Assembly: GCF_900109605.1 (NCBI RefSeq)
Contig: NZ_FOAM01000001.1
Span: 356,064 to 420,063 of the forward strand
DNA length: 64,000 nt
Source: Xaviernesmea oryzae
GTDB taxonomy: Bacteria; Pseudomonadota; Alphaproteobacteria; Rhizobiales; Rhizobiaceae
Reading direction: 5' to 3'
Part shown: piece after piece, positions 8,074 through 18,134 of the stretch
Layout of the letters: each line of letters begins with the position of its first letter
Position numbering within the stretch: position 1 is the stretch's first letter
The notes under the pieces: model-generated
Database searches by the model: none
What the model saw: the letters and a program-made list of their open reading frames with translations, nothing else
Told to the model about the DNA's origin: nothing
Program-made: the position numbers and the translations under genes

Positions 8074-9063
8074 ATGAGCGGCAGCAGCAATCCTTATGGC
8101 GGATCTTTCGGCACGCAGATGACGGCCTCGGCAAGCTTCGGCGCGCCTGCGGCCAAGGCACCTGCAGCGCCTGCCGCCGCTCCAGGCGATCTGATCAAGG
8201 ACACGACGACCTCAGGCTTTGCGCGCGACGTGCTCGAAGCCTCGCGCAACCAGCCGGTGTTGGTCGATTTCTGGGCGCCCTGGTGCGGCCCTTGCAAGCA
8301 GCTGACGCCCGTCATCGAGAAGGTGGTCAAGGAAGCCGCCGGGCGTGTTCGCCTCGTCAAGATGAACATCGACGAGCATCCGTCGATCGCCGGCCAGCTC
8401 GGCATCCAGTCGATCCCCGCCGTGATCGCCTTTTCCGGCGGTCGGCCGGTCGATGGCTTCATGGGCGCCCTGCCGGAAAGCCAGGTGCGCGAGTTTATCG
8501 ACCGCATTGCCGGCCCGGCCGTGGATGCCGGCGCTGAAGAGATCGCTGCCGTCCTGGCCGAGGCCAAGGCCCTGGCCGAGGAGGGCGCCCATCAGGATGC
8601 CGCCGGTCTCTACAGCGCCGTGCTTCAGGCAGAGCCTGAAAATATCGAGGCTGTTGCCGGTCTTGCCCAGGTGATGATTGCTGCCGGCGCCCCTGACCAG
8701 GCGCGTGCCCTGCTTGCCGATCTGCCGGAGGCGGCAAAGGCGGATCCGGCGCTTGCTGCCATCGGCAAGAAGCTCGATCAGATCGAAGAGGCGCGCAAGC
8801 TTGGCGATCCCGCCGCGCTGGAGGCAGCCCTGGCCGCCAATCCCGATGACCACGAAGCGCGGCTGAAACTCGCCAAGATCCGCAATGTCGAAGGCGATCG
8901 CAGCGCTGCCGCCGAGCATCTGCTGACGATCATGCGCAAGGACCGCAGCTTCGGCGAGGATGCCGGACGCCGCGAGCTCCTGCAATTCTTCGAGGTCTGG
9001 GGCCCCACCGATCCGGCAACCATCGCCGCCCGCCGCCGGCTCTCCGCGCTGCTGTTTTCCTGA
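8074..9063 (+). CDS. Thioredoxin-TPR protein (CnoX/YbbN-like co-chaperone)
   Basis: The 329-residue protein has a thioredoxin domain (residues about 45-150) followed by tetratricopeptide-like repeats to the C-terminus. The redox motif WAPWCGPCKQ is intact, unlike E. coli CnoX, where it is altered, so a redox function is likely. The family protects substrates from over-oxidation and hands them to chaperones. A GGAGGAG site at 8062-8068 fixes the ATG at 8074. It heads a cluster with the LON-domain and Trm112-like genes, an arrangement repeated in many rhizobia. No signal peptide; cytoplasmic. Confidence 0.9.
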   Translation: MSGSSNPYGGSFGTQMTASASFGAPAAKAPAAPAAAPGDLIKDTTTSGFARDVLEASRNQPVLVDFWAPWCGPCKQLTPVIEKVVKEAAGRVRLVKMNIDEHPSIAGQLGIQSIPAVIAFSGGRPVDGFMGALPESQVREFIDRIAGPAVDAGAEEIAAVLAEAKALAEEGAHQDAAGLYSAVLQAEPENIEAVAGLAQVMIAAGAPDQARALLADLPEAAKADPALAAIGKKLDQIEEARKLGDPAALEAALAANPDDHEARLKLAKIRNVEGDRSAAAEHLLTIMRKDRSFGEDAGRRELLQFFEVWGPTDPATIAARRRLSALLFS

Positions 9064-9079
9064 TCGTCAAGTCAGGCAC

Positions 9080-9119
9080 CCGGTTCCCTTGCCGCTTGTC
9101 CAGCCGGCAAAGGAACCGG
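9080..9119 (+). terminator. Strong hairpin after the thioredoxin-TPR gene
   Basis: CCGGTTCC and TTGCCG at 9080-9094 pair with CGGCAA and GGAACCGG at 9105-9119, giving a long GC-rich stem broken by one bulge. It lies 17 bases after the stop. There is no clean T tract, so it may be an imperfect terminator or an RNA-processing structure between the genes of the cluster. Confidence 0.45.
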
Positions 9120-9305
9120 CCTTGAGATTTATGCCGCGCGCACCATTTTCTCGTTCCATACGCCATGGCGCCTTGCAGGCCATGGCGCAATAGCGGTCAT
9201 GCGGAAGCCGGTACACGCCTTTCGCGATGCCGCCCAAGGCAAGCACGCGCAGCAGCGGCGGGATATGCGGTCGAGCGCGCGAGACAGCGTAGGATAGGCA
9301 CCAGA

Positions 9306-9986
9306 ATGCAGGTCGGAAACGCCCGTTATCTCAAGCCGCAGGATCTGCCGGAGGTTTTGCCGGTGTTTCCGCTCTCGGGTGTGTTGCTGCTTCCGGGTGC
9401 GCAGCTGCCGCTGAATATCTTCGAGCCACGCTACCTCGCCATGTGCGACGACGCGCTCGCCGGCAAGCGCTTGATCGGCATGGTCCAGCCTTCGCTCACC
9501 GAGCAGCGTGAAGAGGTGATCAACGGTCCTCAGCCCCCGCTCTGCCAGGTCGGCTGCGTCGGGCGCATCACATCCTTTGCCGAAATGGAGGATGGGCGCT
9601 ATCTGGTCTCGCTGACCGGCATCTGCCGTTTTCGCCTTTTGGAGGAGGCGGCCATCACCAAGGGCTACCGCAATTTCCATATCGCACCCTTCGCGGCCGA
9701 TCTCGATCCGCCGGAGGAGGAGGCCCAGGTCGATCGCGCCGCCCTGCTTTCCGCCTTTAAAGCCTATCTCGACGCCAACAAGCTGGAAGCCGACTGGGAG
9801 AGCGTCGAGCGTGCCGGCAACACCATGCTGGTCAATTCCATGTCGATGATGCTGCCCTTCGGTCCGCCGGAAAAGCAGGCGCTACTGGAAGCCGAGGATC
9901 TCAAGACGCGCGCCGACACGCTGATCGCCATCACCGAGATCGTGCTTGCACGCAATTTCGGTGATATCGAGACTATTCTTCAATAG
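9306..9986 (+). CDS. LON substrate-binding domain protein
   Basis: This 226-residue protein consists of the N-terminal LON (PUA-like) domain alone: LPVFPLSGVLLLPGAQLPLNIFEPRYLAMCDDAL, then RIGMVQP-like and VGCVGRI segments. It has no AAA+ or protease domain, so it is not a protease by itself. Such proteins are widespread in alphaproteobacteria beside Trm112-like and thioredoxin genes. The role is unknown; substrate recognition is assumed from the domain. ATG 9306 has only a weak AGG upstream. Confidence 0.9.
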   Translation: MQVGNARYLKPQDLPEVLPVFPLSGVLLLPGAQLPLNIFEPRYLAMCDDALAGKRLIGMVQPSLTEQREEVINGPQPPLCQVGCVGRITSFAEMEDGRYLVSLTGICRFRLLEEAAITKGYRNFHIAPFAADLDPPEEEAQVDRAALLSAFKAYLDANKLEADWESVERAGNTMLVNSMSMMLPFGPPEKQALLEAEDLKTRADTLIAITEIVLARNFGDIETILQ

Positions 9987-9998
9987 AGGCCTTGGGCG

Positions 9999-10187
9999 AT
10001 GGAAGAGCGCATGCGTCGCGTCGATCCCAAGCTTCTGGAGCTTCTGGTCTGCCCCTTGAGCAAGGGGCGCCTGAGCTATGATGCCGAGCGCAACGAGCTT
10101 ATCTCGGAAAAAGCCCGGCTTGCCTATCCGATCCGAGACGGCATTCCCATCATGCTGATTTCCGAGGCGCGCAAGATCGAAATGTAA
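9999..10187 (+). CDS. Trm112-like zinc-ribbon remnant protein (UPF0434)
   Basis: A 62-residue protein with the family layout [17 protein letters not shown], then [20 protein letters not shown]. Only one cysteine (VCPLS) of the zinc-binding set remains, which is usual for the bacterial UPF0434 branch. Eukaryotic Trm112 activates methyltransferases; the bacterial role is less clear. It starts 12 bases after the LON-domain gene and is surely co-transcribed with it. Confidence 0.9.
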   Translation: MEERMRRVDPKLLELLVCPLSKGRLSYDAERNELISEKARLAYPIRDGIPIMLISEARKIEM

Positions 10188-10396
10188 GCGGTCGGCAGCT
10201 CCCGGCAGGATTGATAGCGCGCTATCATGTTTGGACGTGATGCTGCCGCTGAAGGCGCTTGTTGTCTTTGTGCCGATGAAGCATGGCAGGCCGAACACCG
10301 ACAATCCTCAAGGCCGATGATCCAAACCGAGTCGCAGCCGATGCGCGCATAAGCACGTACATTGGGAAACTCGCCTGGATATAGCCTGCTATTCAG

Positions 10397-11662
10397 TCAG
10401 ATCGGCCGCCCGCCCAGCAGTCTGGGCGCGGTGCTGTCGGCTTCACCGGCCGCCTGCGAGATGAAGAAATTCTTCAGCTTCGGCATGCGATCGACCAGGC
10501 CCAGGCCGAAGTCACGCAGGGCCCGTACCGGGGTCATGTCATTGGAAAACAGGCGATTGAGCACGTCCGTCGTGACACCCATGCGGAAGGTGTCGAAGCG
10601 GCGCCAGGTCTGGTAGCGTTCCAGCACCGAGAGCGAGCCGATATCGAGGCCCAGGCGGTCGGCCTCGACAATGGTTTCGGCGAGCGCTGCGACATCCTTG
10701 AAGCCGAGATTGAGGCCCTGGCCGGAGATCGGATGAATGCCATGGGCGGCGTCGCCCGCAAGCGCAAAGCGTGGGGCGACGAAGGCGCGGGCAAGCGTGA
10801 GGCCGAGCGGGAAGGCGCGGCGCGGGCCCACGACCTTCAATGCCCCGAGCCGGCGGCCGAAGCGGCGCTCCAGTTGGTCTTCGAAGATGAGATCGTCGCT
10901 CTCGATCAGGCGGTTGGCGTCTTCGGTGCGCTCGGTCCAGACGAGCGAAGAGCGATTGCCGCGCAGGGGAAGCGTGGCGAAAGGGCCGGCAGGCAGGAAA
11001 TGCTCGTGCGCCGTTCCCTCATGCGGACGCTCGTGCTCCACCGTGGTGACGATGCCAGACTGGCCGTAATCGAAGACTACCGTGTTGATGCCGGCCGACT
11101 GGCGCAGGCGCGAGCGCACGCCGTCGCACGCGACCAGAAGCCGCGCCGGCAGAAGGCTGCCATCCGCCAGCGCCAGCTCCACCTGATGAGGGCCGGTGCA
11201 AAAGCTTTCCGCCACGGCCGACGGGATGATCGCAATGCCCAGAGCCTCGGCGCGTGCACGAAGAGCGCCGACCAGCGTCACATTCTGCACCATATGGGCA
11301 AAGGGACTGCCGTCCGCGCCGTCGCCTTCAAATGTCAGGAAGACCGGGCGCACGGGATCGCCGGTCTTCGAATCGGTGATGACCATGCGCTTGATCGGCT
11401 CGGCCTCGGGCAGGATCTCACGCCAGACGCCGAGCACGTCGAGCATGCGGGTCGCAGCGGCGGCAAGGGCGGAGGCGCGGCCGTCGCGCTTCCACGCGCC
11501 TTCAGGCGCGCCATCCACCACGCGAACGGACAGGTGCGGCGCCGCGGCCTTGACCGCAACGGCAAGCGACAGGCCGACATAGCCGCCGCCGGCAATCAGC
11601 ACGTCGTCGACGGGCTTGGCCGCGAACTGGGCCGCATCGGGCGTAAGGGTCGCGTCTTTCAT
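10397..11662 (-). CDS. UbiH/UbiF/COQ6-family FAD monooxygenase (ubiquinone hydroxylase)
   Basis: A 421-residue flavoprotein hydroxylase, probably acting on the ubiquinone ring. The FAD-binding motif is LIAGGGYVGLSLAV near the N-terminus and the second FAD signature is GDAAHGIHPISGQGLNLGFKD. The ATG at 11662 is chosen because GGAGG lies eight bases before it; ATGs at 11695 and 11680 would add up to 11 residues. Which ring position is hydroxylated cannot be told, because alphaproteobacteria use varied UbiH/F/L sets. It is divergent from tesB. Confidence 0.88.
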   Translation of the reverse strand: MKDATLTPDAAQFAAKPVDDVLIAGGGYVGLSLAVAVKAAAPHLSVRVVDGAPEGAWKRDGRASALAAAATRMLDVLGVWREILPEAEPIKRMVITDSKTGDPVRPVFLTFEGDGADGSPFAHMVQNVTLVGALRARAEALGIAIIPSAVAESFCTGPHQVELALADGSLLPARLLVACDGVRSRLRQSAGINTVVFDYGQSGIVTTVEHERPHEGTAHEHFLPAGPFATLPLRGNRSSLVWTERTEDANRLIESDDLIFEDQLERRFGRRLGALKVVGPRRAFPLGLTLARAFVAPRFALAGDAAHGIHPISGQGLNLGFKDVAALAETIVEADRLGLDIGSLSVLERYQTWRRFDTFRMGVTTDVLNRLFSNDMTPVRALRDFGLGLVDRMPKLKNFFISQAAGEADSTAPRLLGGRPI

Positions 11663-11877
11663 GGCTGTCGCCTCCTGCATCTCAGTCTCGATCATCCAAT
11701 CCCTGAATTGCGGATTGGCGATCCGGCATCGGCAACGCGAACCTTAAGCCCCCCGGCCCGCAGCCAGGCAGGCGCTCCGGCTTGGGCGCCTGCCGCAGAC
11801 CAGGAGAGCTTGAGCTCACGTTTGGGTCTATATAGATCACACGCCTCGATCTTCCTACCATCTCGCGGAGACTGTCC

Positions 11878-12798
11878 ATGCCCAACCCGCCTGTGTCCCA
11901 GACAGAGCCGCTGAAGCCGGCGCCGATGGATGTGCTTTTGCGCACGCTCGACCTGGAAAAGCTGGAGGAGAACCTGTTTCGCGGCCGATCGCCGCAGGTC
12001 GGCTGGCAGCGCGTCTTCGGGGGGCAGGTCATTGGCCAAGCGCTGGTTGCCGCTCAGCGCACGGTTGCGCCGGAGCGTCATGTCCACTCGTTGCATGCCT
12101 ATTTCCTGCGTCCCGGCGACCCCTCGGTACCGATCGTCTATGATGTCGAGCGTATCCGGGATGGCGGAAGCTTTTCCACCCGGCGCGTTGTCGCCATCCA
12201 GCATGGTGCGGCGATCTTCACCCTATCGGCCTCCTTCCAGGCGGATGAAGAGGGTTTCGACCACCAGATCCCGATGGCCAGCTTTCCGGCGCCGGAATCG
12301 CTCCTGTGCGAAGAGGAATTGCGGGCGCGCTTTCTGGAAAATGCCCCGCCGGCGATCCGCCGCTATTGGCAGCAGCCGCGACCGATCGAGATCCGTCCGC
12401 TTTCCTTCACCCATTACCTCTCGCCCGAGCCGCTGGAGCCGGCCCAGACCGTATGGGTCAAGACCGTGGGGGCCGTGCCGGAGGATCGGGGGGTGCAGGC
12501 GGCCGTGCTGGCCTATCTCTCGGATATGACGCTTCTGGACACGGCCCTGCACGCCCATGGCACGACGATTTTCGATCCCGCCTTGCAGGCTGCCAGCCTC
12601 GACCATGCCATGTGGTTTCATCGTCCCTGCGCCATGGATGACTGGCTGCTCTACACCCAGGACAGTCCCAGCGCCTCCGGTGGGCGCGGCATGAACAGGG
12701 GCACGCTTTATGACCGATCCGGACGGCTGATCGCCTCGGTTGCTCAAGAAGGATTGATTCGCAAAAAGGCAATTGCGCAAATAGGAGGCAATTTTTAA
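11878..12798 (+). CDS. tesB: Acyl-CoA thioesterase II
   Basis: A 306-residue double-hotdog thioesterase that hydrolyses medium- and long-chain acyl-CoA. The first hotdog has VFGGQVIGQALVAAQRTV and the lid-like LHAYFLRPGDP; the C-terminal half carries LDHAMWFHRP and the catalytic region ending GRLIASVAQEGLIR. The length matches E. coli TesB (286) with a short N-terminal extension. A GGAG site precedes the ATG. Its stop lies within a palindrome that probably terminates the transcript before glnK. Confidence 0.93.
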   Translation: MPNPPVSQTEPLKPAPMDVLLRTLDLEKLEENLFRGRSPQVGWQRVFGGQVIGQALVAAQRTVAPERHVHSLHAYFLRPGDPSVPIVYDVERIRDGGSFSTRRVVAIQHGAAIFTLSASFQADEEGFDHQIPMASFPAPESLLCEEELRARFLENAPPAIRRYWQQPRPIEIRPLSFTHYLSPEPLEPAQTVWVKTVGAVPEDRGVQAAVLAYLSDMTLLDTALHAHGTTIFDPALQAASLDHAMWFHRPCAMDDWLLYTQDSPSASGGRGMNRGTLYDRSGRLIASVAQEGLIRKKAIAQIGGNF

Positions 12799-12807
12799 AA
12801 ATTGCCT
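12786..12807. terminator. 22-base perfect palindrome overlapping the tesB stop
   Basis: AGGCAATTTTT at 12786-12796 is directly followed by its complement AAAAATTGCCT to 12807. The tesB TAA lies inside it. It is probably a terminator separating tesB from the glnK promoter. It is atypical in having no loop and only a weak downstream T run, so an operator role remains possible. Confidence 0.45.
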
Positions 12808-12914
12808 ATTCTTTAACCCGATTTTCACGCTGCCCGCGCTGAAAGCCTGAGCGTTTTCTCGGCAATTGCGGCGAAACCTTGTCTTTTCAAAGGGTTAATT
12901 TGTCATCCTGAATC

Positions 12915-12930
12915 TGGCACGCGCCTTGTA
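12915..12930 (+). promoter_or_regulatory. Sigma-54 promoter of glnK-amtB
   Basis: TGGCAC-N5-TTGTA matches the sigma-54 -24/-12 consensus (TGGCAC-N5-TTGCA), with GG and G(T/C) correctly spaced. It lies about 90 bases before glnK. NtrC-activated transcription under nitrogen limitation is the established control of glnK-amtB in rhizobia. I did not find a convincing NtrC site upstream. Confidence 0.8.
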
Positions 12931-12957
12931 TTCATAAGAAGCGGTCGTAGGGGCTGA

Positions 12958-13359
<402 letters not shown>

Positions 13360-13390
13360 GCCACGTCCGTTCAGGGGGTTAATCATATCC

Positions 13391-14773
13391 ATGTCTTCGT
13401 TTAAGCAATCCATCTCGCTCGGACGCGTGGCCCTTCTGGGTGCCACCCTGGCGCTCGCCACGCCGCTTCTCGCCTTTGCCCAGGACGCCGCACCGGCCGC
13501 CGCCGATGCCGCCGCCACGGCCGCGGCCGCCGCCCCGGTTCCCGACAAGGGCGACACGGCCTTCATGTTCCTCTCCACCATCCTGGTGCTGTTCATGGCC
13601 GTTCCCGGCCTCGGCCTGTTCTATGGCGGCCTGATGCGCGCCAAGAACATGCTGTCCGTGCTGATGCAGTGCACGGTGGTTGCCGCCGTGATCATGATCG
13701 CCTGGGTGCTCTACGGCTATTCCTTCGCCTTCGGCGGCTCCACCAGCCCGTTCTTCGGCGGCTTCGCAAAGGTCTTCCTCTCCGGCGTCACCAAGGACAC
13801 GACGGCTGCGACCTTCACCAAGGGCGTGGTCATTCCGGAATATATCTTCGTGATGTTCCAGATGACCTTCGCGGCCATCACTCCGGCGCTGATCGTCGGC
13901 GCCTTTGCCGAACGCATCAAGTTCTCGGCAACCGTGCTGTTCTGCCTGCTTTGGGTCACCTTCGTCTATTTCCCGATCGCCCACATGGTCTGGGACGCCA
14001 ATGGCTATCTCTTCGGCCTGGGCGCGCTTGACTTCGCCGGCGGTACCGTCGTTCACATCAATGCCGGCATGGCTGGCCTCGTCGGCGCCCTTCTCGTCGG
14101 CAAGCGCACGGGCTACGGCCGCGACATGATGGCGCCGCACTCGATGACGCTGACCTATGTCGGCGCCGCCATGCTGTGGTTCGGCTGGTTCGGCTTCAAT
14201 GCCGGCTCGAACCTCGAAGCCTCTTCGGGCGCCATGCTCGCCACCGTCAACACCTTCGTCGCAACCGCTGCCGCGATCCTTTCCTGGTCGGCCGTGGAAG
14301 CCTTCACCCGCGGCAAGGCCTCGATGCTCGGCGCTGCCTCGGGCATGATCGCCGGTCTCGTCGCCGTCACGCCGGCGGCTGGCATCGTCGGCCCGATGGG
14401 CGCCATCGTCATGGGCATCATCGTCTCGCCGCTGTGCTACTTCTTCGTCTCGGTTATCAAGAACAAGTTTGGCTATGACGACACGGCTGACGTCTTCGGC
14501 GTCCATGGCATCGGCGGCATCTTCGGCGCGCTGGCCACCGGCATCTTCGCCAGTGCCTCGCTCGGCGGTGTCGGCTATGCCGGCGAACAGACCATGAGCG
14601 GTCAGTTCCTGGTGCAGCTCCAGGCCGTGGCGATCACGCTGGTGTGGACCGGCGTCGGCTCGGCGATCCTCTACAAGATCGTCGACATCATCGTCGGCCT
14701 GCGCGTTCCGGTGGAAGCCGAGCGCGAAGGTCTCGACCTTGCCAGCCATGGCGAAGCGGCCTACCATTCCTGA
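13391..14773 (+). CDS. amtB: Ammonium transporter
   Basis: A 460-residue Amt channel. Residues 1-30 form a signal peptide ending LLAFAQ, followed by a low-complexity Ala/Pro linker and then 11 membrane helices. The two pore histidines lie in VVHINAGMAG and VFGVHGIGGIFGAL. The C-terminal tail that binds GlnK is present. It starts 31 bases after glnK and is co-transcribed from the sigma-54 promoter. Its own ribosome site is weak (AGGGGG about 12 bases away), so translation may depend partly on glnK. Confidence 0.96.
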   Translation: MSSFKQSISLGRVALLGATLALATPLLAFAQDAAPAAADAAATAAAAAPVPDKGDTAFMFLSTILVLFMAVPGLGLFYGGLMRAKNMLSVLMQCTVVAAVIMIAWVLYGYSFAFGGSTSPFFGGFAKVFLSGVTKDTTAATFTKGVVIPEYIFVMFQMTFAAITPALIVGAFAERIKFSATVLFCLLWVTFVYFPIAHMVWDANGYLFGLGALDFAGGTVVHINAGMAGLVGALLVGKRTGYGRDMMAPHSMTLTYVGAAMLWFGWFGFNAGSNLEASSGAMLATVNTFVATAAAILSWSAVEAFTRGKASMLGAASGMIAGLVAVTPAAGIVGPMGAIVMGIIVSPLCYFFVSVIKNKFGYDDTADVFGVHGIGGIFGALATGIFASASLGGVGYAGEQTMSGQFLVQLQAVAITLVWTGVGSAILYKIVDIIVGLRVPVEAEREGLDLASHGEAAYHS

Positions 14774-14784
14774 TCGCATGATCC

Positions 14785-14807
14785 TGGCCGCGTCGCGCGC
14801 GCGGCCA
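14785..14807 (+). terminator. Terminator hairpin after amtB
   Basis: TGGCCGCG at 14785-14792 pairs perfectly with CGCGGCCA at 14800-14807 over a seven-base loop, 12 bases after the amtB stop. The sequence after it is pyrimidine-rich (TCCTCCTTTCC) rather than a pure T run. Confidence 0.6.
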
Positions 14808-14839
14808 TCCTCCTTTCCGCATCGCCCGGCCGTGTCGGG

Positions 14840-14968
14840 CGGTGCAGCGCCTAAAAAAGCCGGTGGGCGTGAGCCTCTTCGGCAGAGTGCCGGACCATGA
14901 AGTCCGGTGTCGCGCGCATGATGCGCAACCTCAAAGGCCGGGCGGGCAACTGCCTGGCCTTTCGTTTG
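14840..14968 (+). ncRNA. Candidate small RNA between amtB and ftsK
   Basis: After the amtB hairpin there is no open frame of note, yet a second strong intrinsic terminator occurs at 14933-14962: AAAGGCC pairs with GGCCTTT, has an inner GGCA/TGCC pairing and is followed by TTCGTTTG. Just upstream, CCGGAC and GTCCGG at 14890-14907 form another hairpin. Two hairpins ending in a terminator, unlinked to a gene, suggest a separate short transcript. I see no clear promoter, and the 5' end given is a guess. Read-through attenuation of amtB is the alternative. Confidence 0.35.
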
Positions 14969-15029
14969 TCGGCGCATCGTGGTGGCGCCTGTGCCTGTTC
15001 CGAGATCCCGGCGACCATGTCCTTTGCCG

Positions 15030-15051
15030 CAAGGGGTCCAGCATCCCCTTG
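15030..15051 (+). terminator. Hairpin with T tract upstream of ftsK
   Basis: CAAGGGG at 15030-15036 pairs with CCCCTTG at 15045-15051, followed by CAGTTTTTCCTGTTTT. It is terminator-like but lies 200 bases before ftsK with no gene just upstream. It adds to the evidence that the amtB-ftsK gap (about 480 bases) carries RNA signals rather than protein. Confidence 0.4.
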
Positions 15052-15254
15052 TCGGGCAGTTTTTCCTGTTTTAGAATTTCTTCACGGATTTCATCCTATG
15101 CCTGAACCAGCGGAGAAATTGGCGGGCTCAAGCGCGCGTTCTGCTGAGGCGTCTGCATGGTTAATGTCGCCTTAACCATCTTCTGGGATGCTGCCCGTGA
15201 ATCCCGTGCCGGCCTGCGGCGCGGACCCTCAGGGCACGGAACAGGCAGCGACAG

Positions 15255-17828
15255 ATGAACAGAGGCAATCAGGCAGCATTGAACGGCCGGCTCGACCGGT
15301 TCGTGCTCTCCGCCTTCGTATGGCGCCAGTTCGTGGCGCTTCTGGGCTATGGCCTTTTCGGCCTCCTGGCGCTTGCGGTCGCGTCGCTTTCGACCTGGAA
15401 CGTAGCGGATCCGAGCTTCTCCTATGCGACGCCGGAGCCCGCGACGAACATTCTCGGCAAGCCGGGCGCGGTGTTTGCCGATCTTGCCATGCAGTTTTTC
15501 GGCATCGGCAGCGTGCTGGCGCTGTTGCCCGTCGTTGCCTGGGCGCTGGTGCTGATCGTCGGCAAGTCCTTCGACAAGCATGTGAAGCGGCTCGGCGCCT
15601 GGTTCGTCGGCTCCACGCTTGCGGCGGCGGCCATGAGCTGCGTGCCAGCGCCTGTCACCTGGCCGTTGCCCAACGGTCTCGGCGGCGTCTTCGGCGATAT
15701 GATCCTGCGCCTGCCTGCGCTTTTGACGGGCGCCTATCCCACGGGCACGCTCGCGGCCGTCCTCGGCACCATCCTGGCGCTGCCGGCCACGGCCTTTCTC
15801 GCCTTCAGCGCCGGCCTGTTCGGCGTGGAAGCCGAGGACGACATCGAGGCGCCGGCCGAGCTTCCGAGCAAGGCGCGCACCGTGCGCGAGACCATCGAGG
15901 ATGATGATGGTCCGGGCGGCTTCGGCCTGCTCTTCGTCGGCGCACTCGCCCATATGCGCTACACGCTGCAGGCGCGCATGCGGCTTCTGTTCGGCGGCAA
16001 GCCGGGCCGGCGGATGGGCTCCTTCGATGAACCCTATGATTTCAACGGCGATGAATTCGGCCGGCTGAACGAGCCGCCGCGTCGCAAGGTGGTCGCGCGC
16101 GGCGAGCGCGTCGAGCCCTCGCTCGGTCTGGGTGAGAGCGCTGCCCGGACGCCTATCCTCGACGAAGACGAGGAGGATGACGACGATGATATGATCCTCG
16201 GCCAAGGCGCGCCGCGCCGCGCGGAGGGTGAGGAGCTGCGCGCCGGCCGCGTCGCGGCACCCGCCGCGCGTCCGAAGGTCTCGCGCAGTCTGGACATGCG
16301 TTCCCAGGATGATGGCAGCTTCACCCTGCCGCCGCTGGAATTCTTGGCCGAACCGAAGCACCCGACCCGTGACGTCACGCTCTCGGCCGACGCGCTGGAG
16401 CAGAATGCCCGCATGCTGGAAGGCGTGCTGGAGGATTTCGGCGTCAAGGGCGAGATCATTCATGTCCGCCCCGGCCCCGTGGTCACGCTCTATGAACTGG
16501 AGCCTGCGCCCGGCATCAAATCCTCGCGCGTCATCGGTCTTGCCGACGATATCGCCCGCTCGATGAGTGCAATCGCCGCCCGCGTCGCCGTCGTGCCCGG
16601 CCGCAATGCGATCGGCATCGAGCTGCCGAATCAGCGCCGGGAAATGGTGTTCCTGCGCGAGCTCGTGGCCTCGCGCGACTTCGCCGAAAGCAAGGCGCGC
16701 CTGGCCATGGCGCTCGGCAAGACGATTGGCGGCGAGGCTGTGATCGCCGATCTCGCCAAGATGCCGCATCTGCTGGTGGCTGGAACCACCGGCTCCGGCA
16801 AGTCGGTCGCCATCAACACCATGGTCCTGTCGCTGCTCTACCGCATGACGCCGGACCAGTGCCGTCTGATCATGATCGACCCGAAGATGCTCGAACTTTC
16901 CGTCTATGACGGCATCCCGCATCTGCTCTCGCCCGTCGTCACCGACCCCAAGAAGGCGGTGGTCGCCCTCAAATGGACGGTGCGCGAGATGGAAGAGCGC
17001 TACAAGAAGATGTCGAAGATCGGCGTGCGCAACATCGATGGCTTCAATTCCCGCGTCGAGCAGGCGATGGAGCGTGGCGAGGCGATTACTCGTACGGTGC
17101 AGACCGGCTTCGACCGGCAGACCGGCGAGGCCGTCTACGAGACCGAAGAGTTCGACCTGCAGCCCATGCCCTATATCGTCGTGATCATCGACGAGATGGC
17201 CGACCTGATGATGGTGGCCGGCAAGGATATCGAAGGCGCGGTGCAGCGGCTGGCGCAGATGGCCCGTGCCGCCGGCATCCACGTGATCATGGCGACCCAG
17301 CGCCCCTCGGTCGACGTCATCACCGGCACGATCAAGGCGAACTTCCCGACCCGCATCTCCTTCCAGGTCACCTCGAAGATCGACAGCCGCACCATCCTCG
17401 GTGAGCAGGGCGCCGAACAGCTTCTCGGCCAGGGCGATATGCTCTACATGGCCGGCGGTGGCCGCATCCAGCGCGTCCATGGCCCGTTCGTGTCGGATAC
17501 CGAGGTCGAGGAGATCGTCGCCTATCTGAAGACGCAAGGCTCGCCGCAATATCTCGATGCGGTGACGGAGGACGAGGATGAGGATGGCGAAGGCGGCGGT
17601 CCCACCGGCACCGGCAATCTCGCCGAATCCGACGATCCCTATGATCAGGCAGTCGCCATCGTCCTGCGTGACGGCAAGGCGTCGACCTCCTATGTCCAGC
17701 GCCGTCTCGGTATCGGCTACAATCGCGCCGCCTCGCTGATCGAGCGCATGGAGCAGGAGGGCATTATCGGCCCAGCCAACCACGCCGGCAAGCGCGAGAT
17801 CCTGGTGCCGACGGAAAGCGATCTCTAA
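15255..17828 (+). CDS. ftsK: DNA translocase FtsK (membrane-anchored)
   Basis: An 857-residue FtsK/SpoIIIE translocase that anchors at the division site and pumps chromosome ends through the septum toward dif. The N-terminal part (to about residue 190) has four membrane helices. A linker follows with an acidic run ([10 protein letters not shown]) near residue 310. The motor has Walker A GTTGSGKS (Lys516) and Walker [11 protein letters not shown]. The C-terminal gamma winged helix ([42 protein letters not shown]) binds KOPS sites. The ATG at 15255 is the natural start. A second FtsK without membrane helices is encoded at 37168-40176. Confidence 0.94.
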   Translation: MNRGNQAALNGRLDRFVLSAFVWRQFVALLGYGLFGLLALAVASLSTWNVADPSFSYATPEPATNILGKPGAVFADLAMQFFGIGSVLALLPVVAWALVLIVGKSFDKHVKRLGAWFVGSTLAAAAMSCVPAPVTWPLPNGLGGVFGDMILRLPALLTGAYPTGTLAAVLGTILALPATAFLAFSAGLFGVEAEDDIEAPAELPSKARTVRETIEDDDGPGGFGLLFVGALAHMRYTLQARMRLLFGGKPGRRMGSFDEPYDFNGDEFGRLNEPPRRKVVARGERVEPSLGLGESAARTPILDEDEEDDDDDMILGQGAPRRAEGEELRAGRVAAPAARPKVSRSLDMRSQDDGSFTLPPLEFLAEPKHPTRDVTLSADALEQNARMLEGVLEDFGVKGEIIHVRPGPVVTLYELEPAPGIKSSRVIGLADDIARSMSAIAARVAVVPGRNAIGIELPNQRREMVFLRELVASRDFAESKARLAMALGKTIGGEAVIADLAKMPHLLVAGTTGSGKSVAINTMVLSLLYRMTPDQCRLIMIDPKMLELSVYDGIPHLLSPVVTDPKKAVVALKWTVREMEERYKKMSKIGVRNIDGFNSRVEQAMERGEAITRTVQTGFDRQTGEAVYETEEFDLQPMPYIVVIIDEMADLMMVAGKDIEGAVQRLAQMARAAGIHVIMATQRPSVDVITGTIKANFPTRISFQVTSKIDSRTILGEQGAEQLLGQGDMLYMAGGGRIQRVHGPFVSDTEVEEIVAYLKTQGSPQYLDAVTEDEDEDGEGGGPTGTGNLAESDDPYDQAVAIVLRDGKASTSYVQRRLGIGYNRAASLIERMEQEGIIGPANHAGKREILVPTESDL

Positions 17829-18134
17829 AGTCGTGTCGACGCACGCCATGCGACGTTTGATGATGGTCTTGAAGCGCGCGCAGACAAGCTGCCAGATTGC
17901 GATGTGTTTCAGAACCGACACTCACCCGAATGCAGCGTCGATTGACGGTCTTGAAGGTGCCGCAGTTGCGCGCCACATCAAGCGGATCAGATCTTGGCCG
18001 ATAATCCGCCTGCCGCCTGGTGGCGTCTTGCCTGCCTTGCAGGAAAGCGTCTCGCGGTCGCGGCCCGATCGACCCTTATTGCCGCGTCGGCGGCGCGCCG
18101 GCCGCCAGGCCGGTCAATGACAGGAGACTATTTC

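Noticed and set aside
13379..14977. 532-codon minus-strand frame opposite amtB
   Set aside because: Low-complexity antisense frame; amtB on the other strand has full family motifs.
15096..17921. Very long minus-strand open frame (941 codons) opposite ftsK
   Set aside because: It is the antisense shadow of a clear FtsK gene in GC-rich DNA; its His/Asp/Arg-rich translation has no domain.
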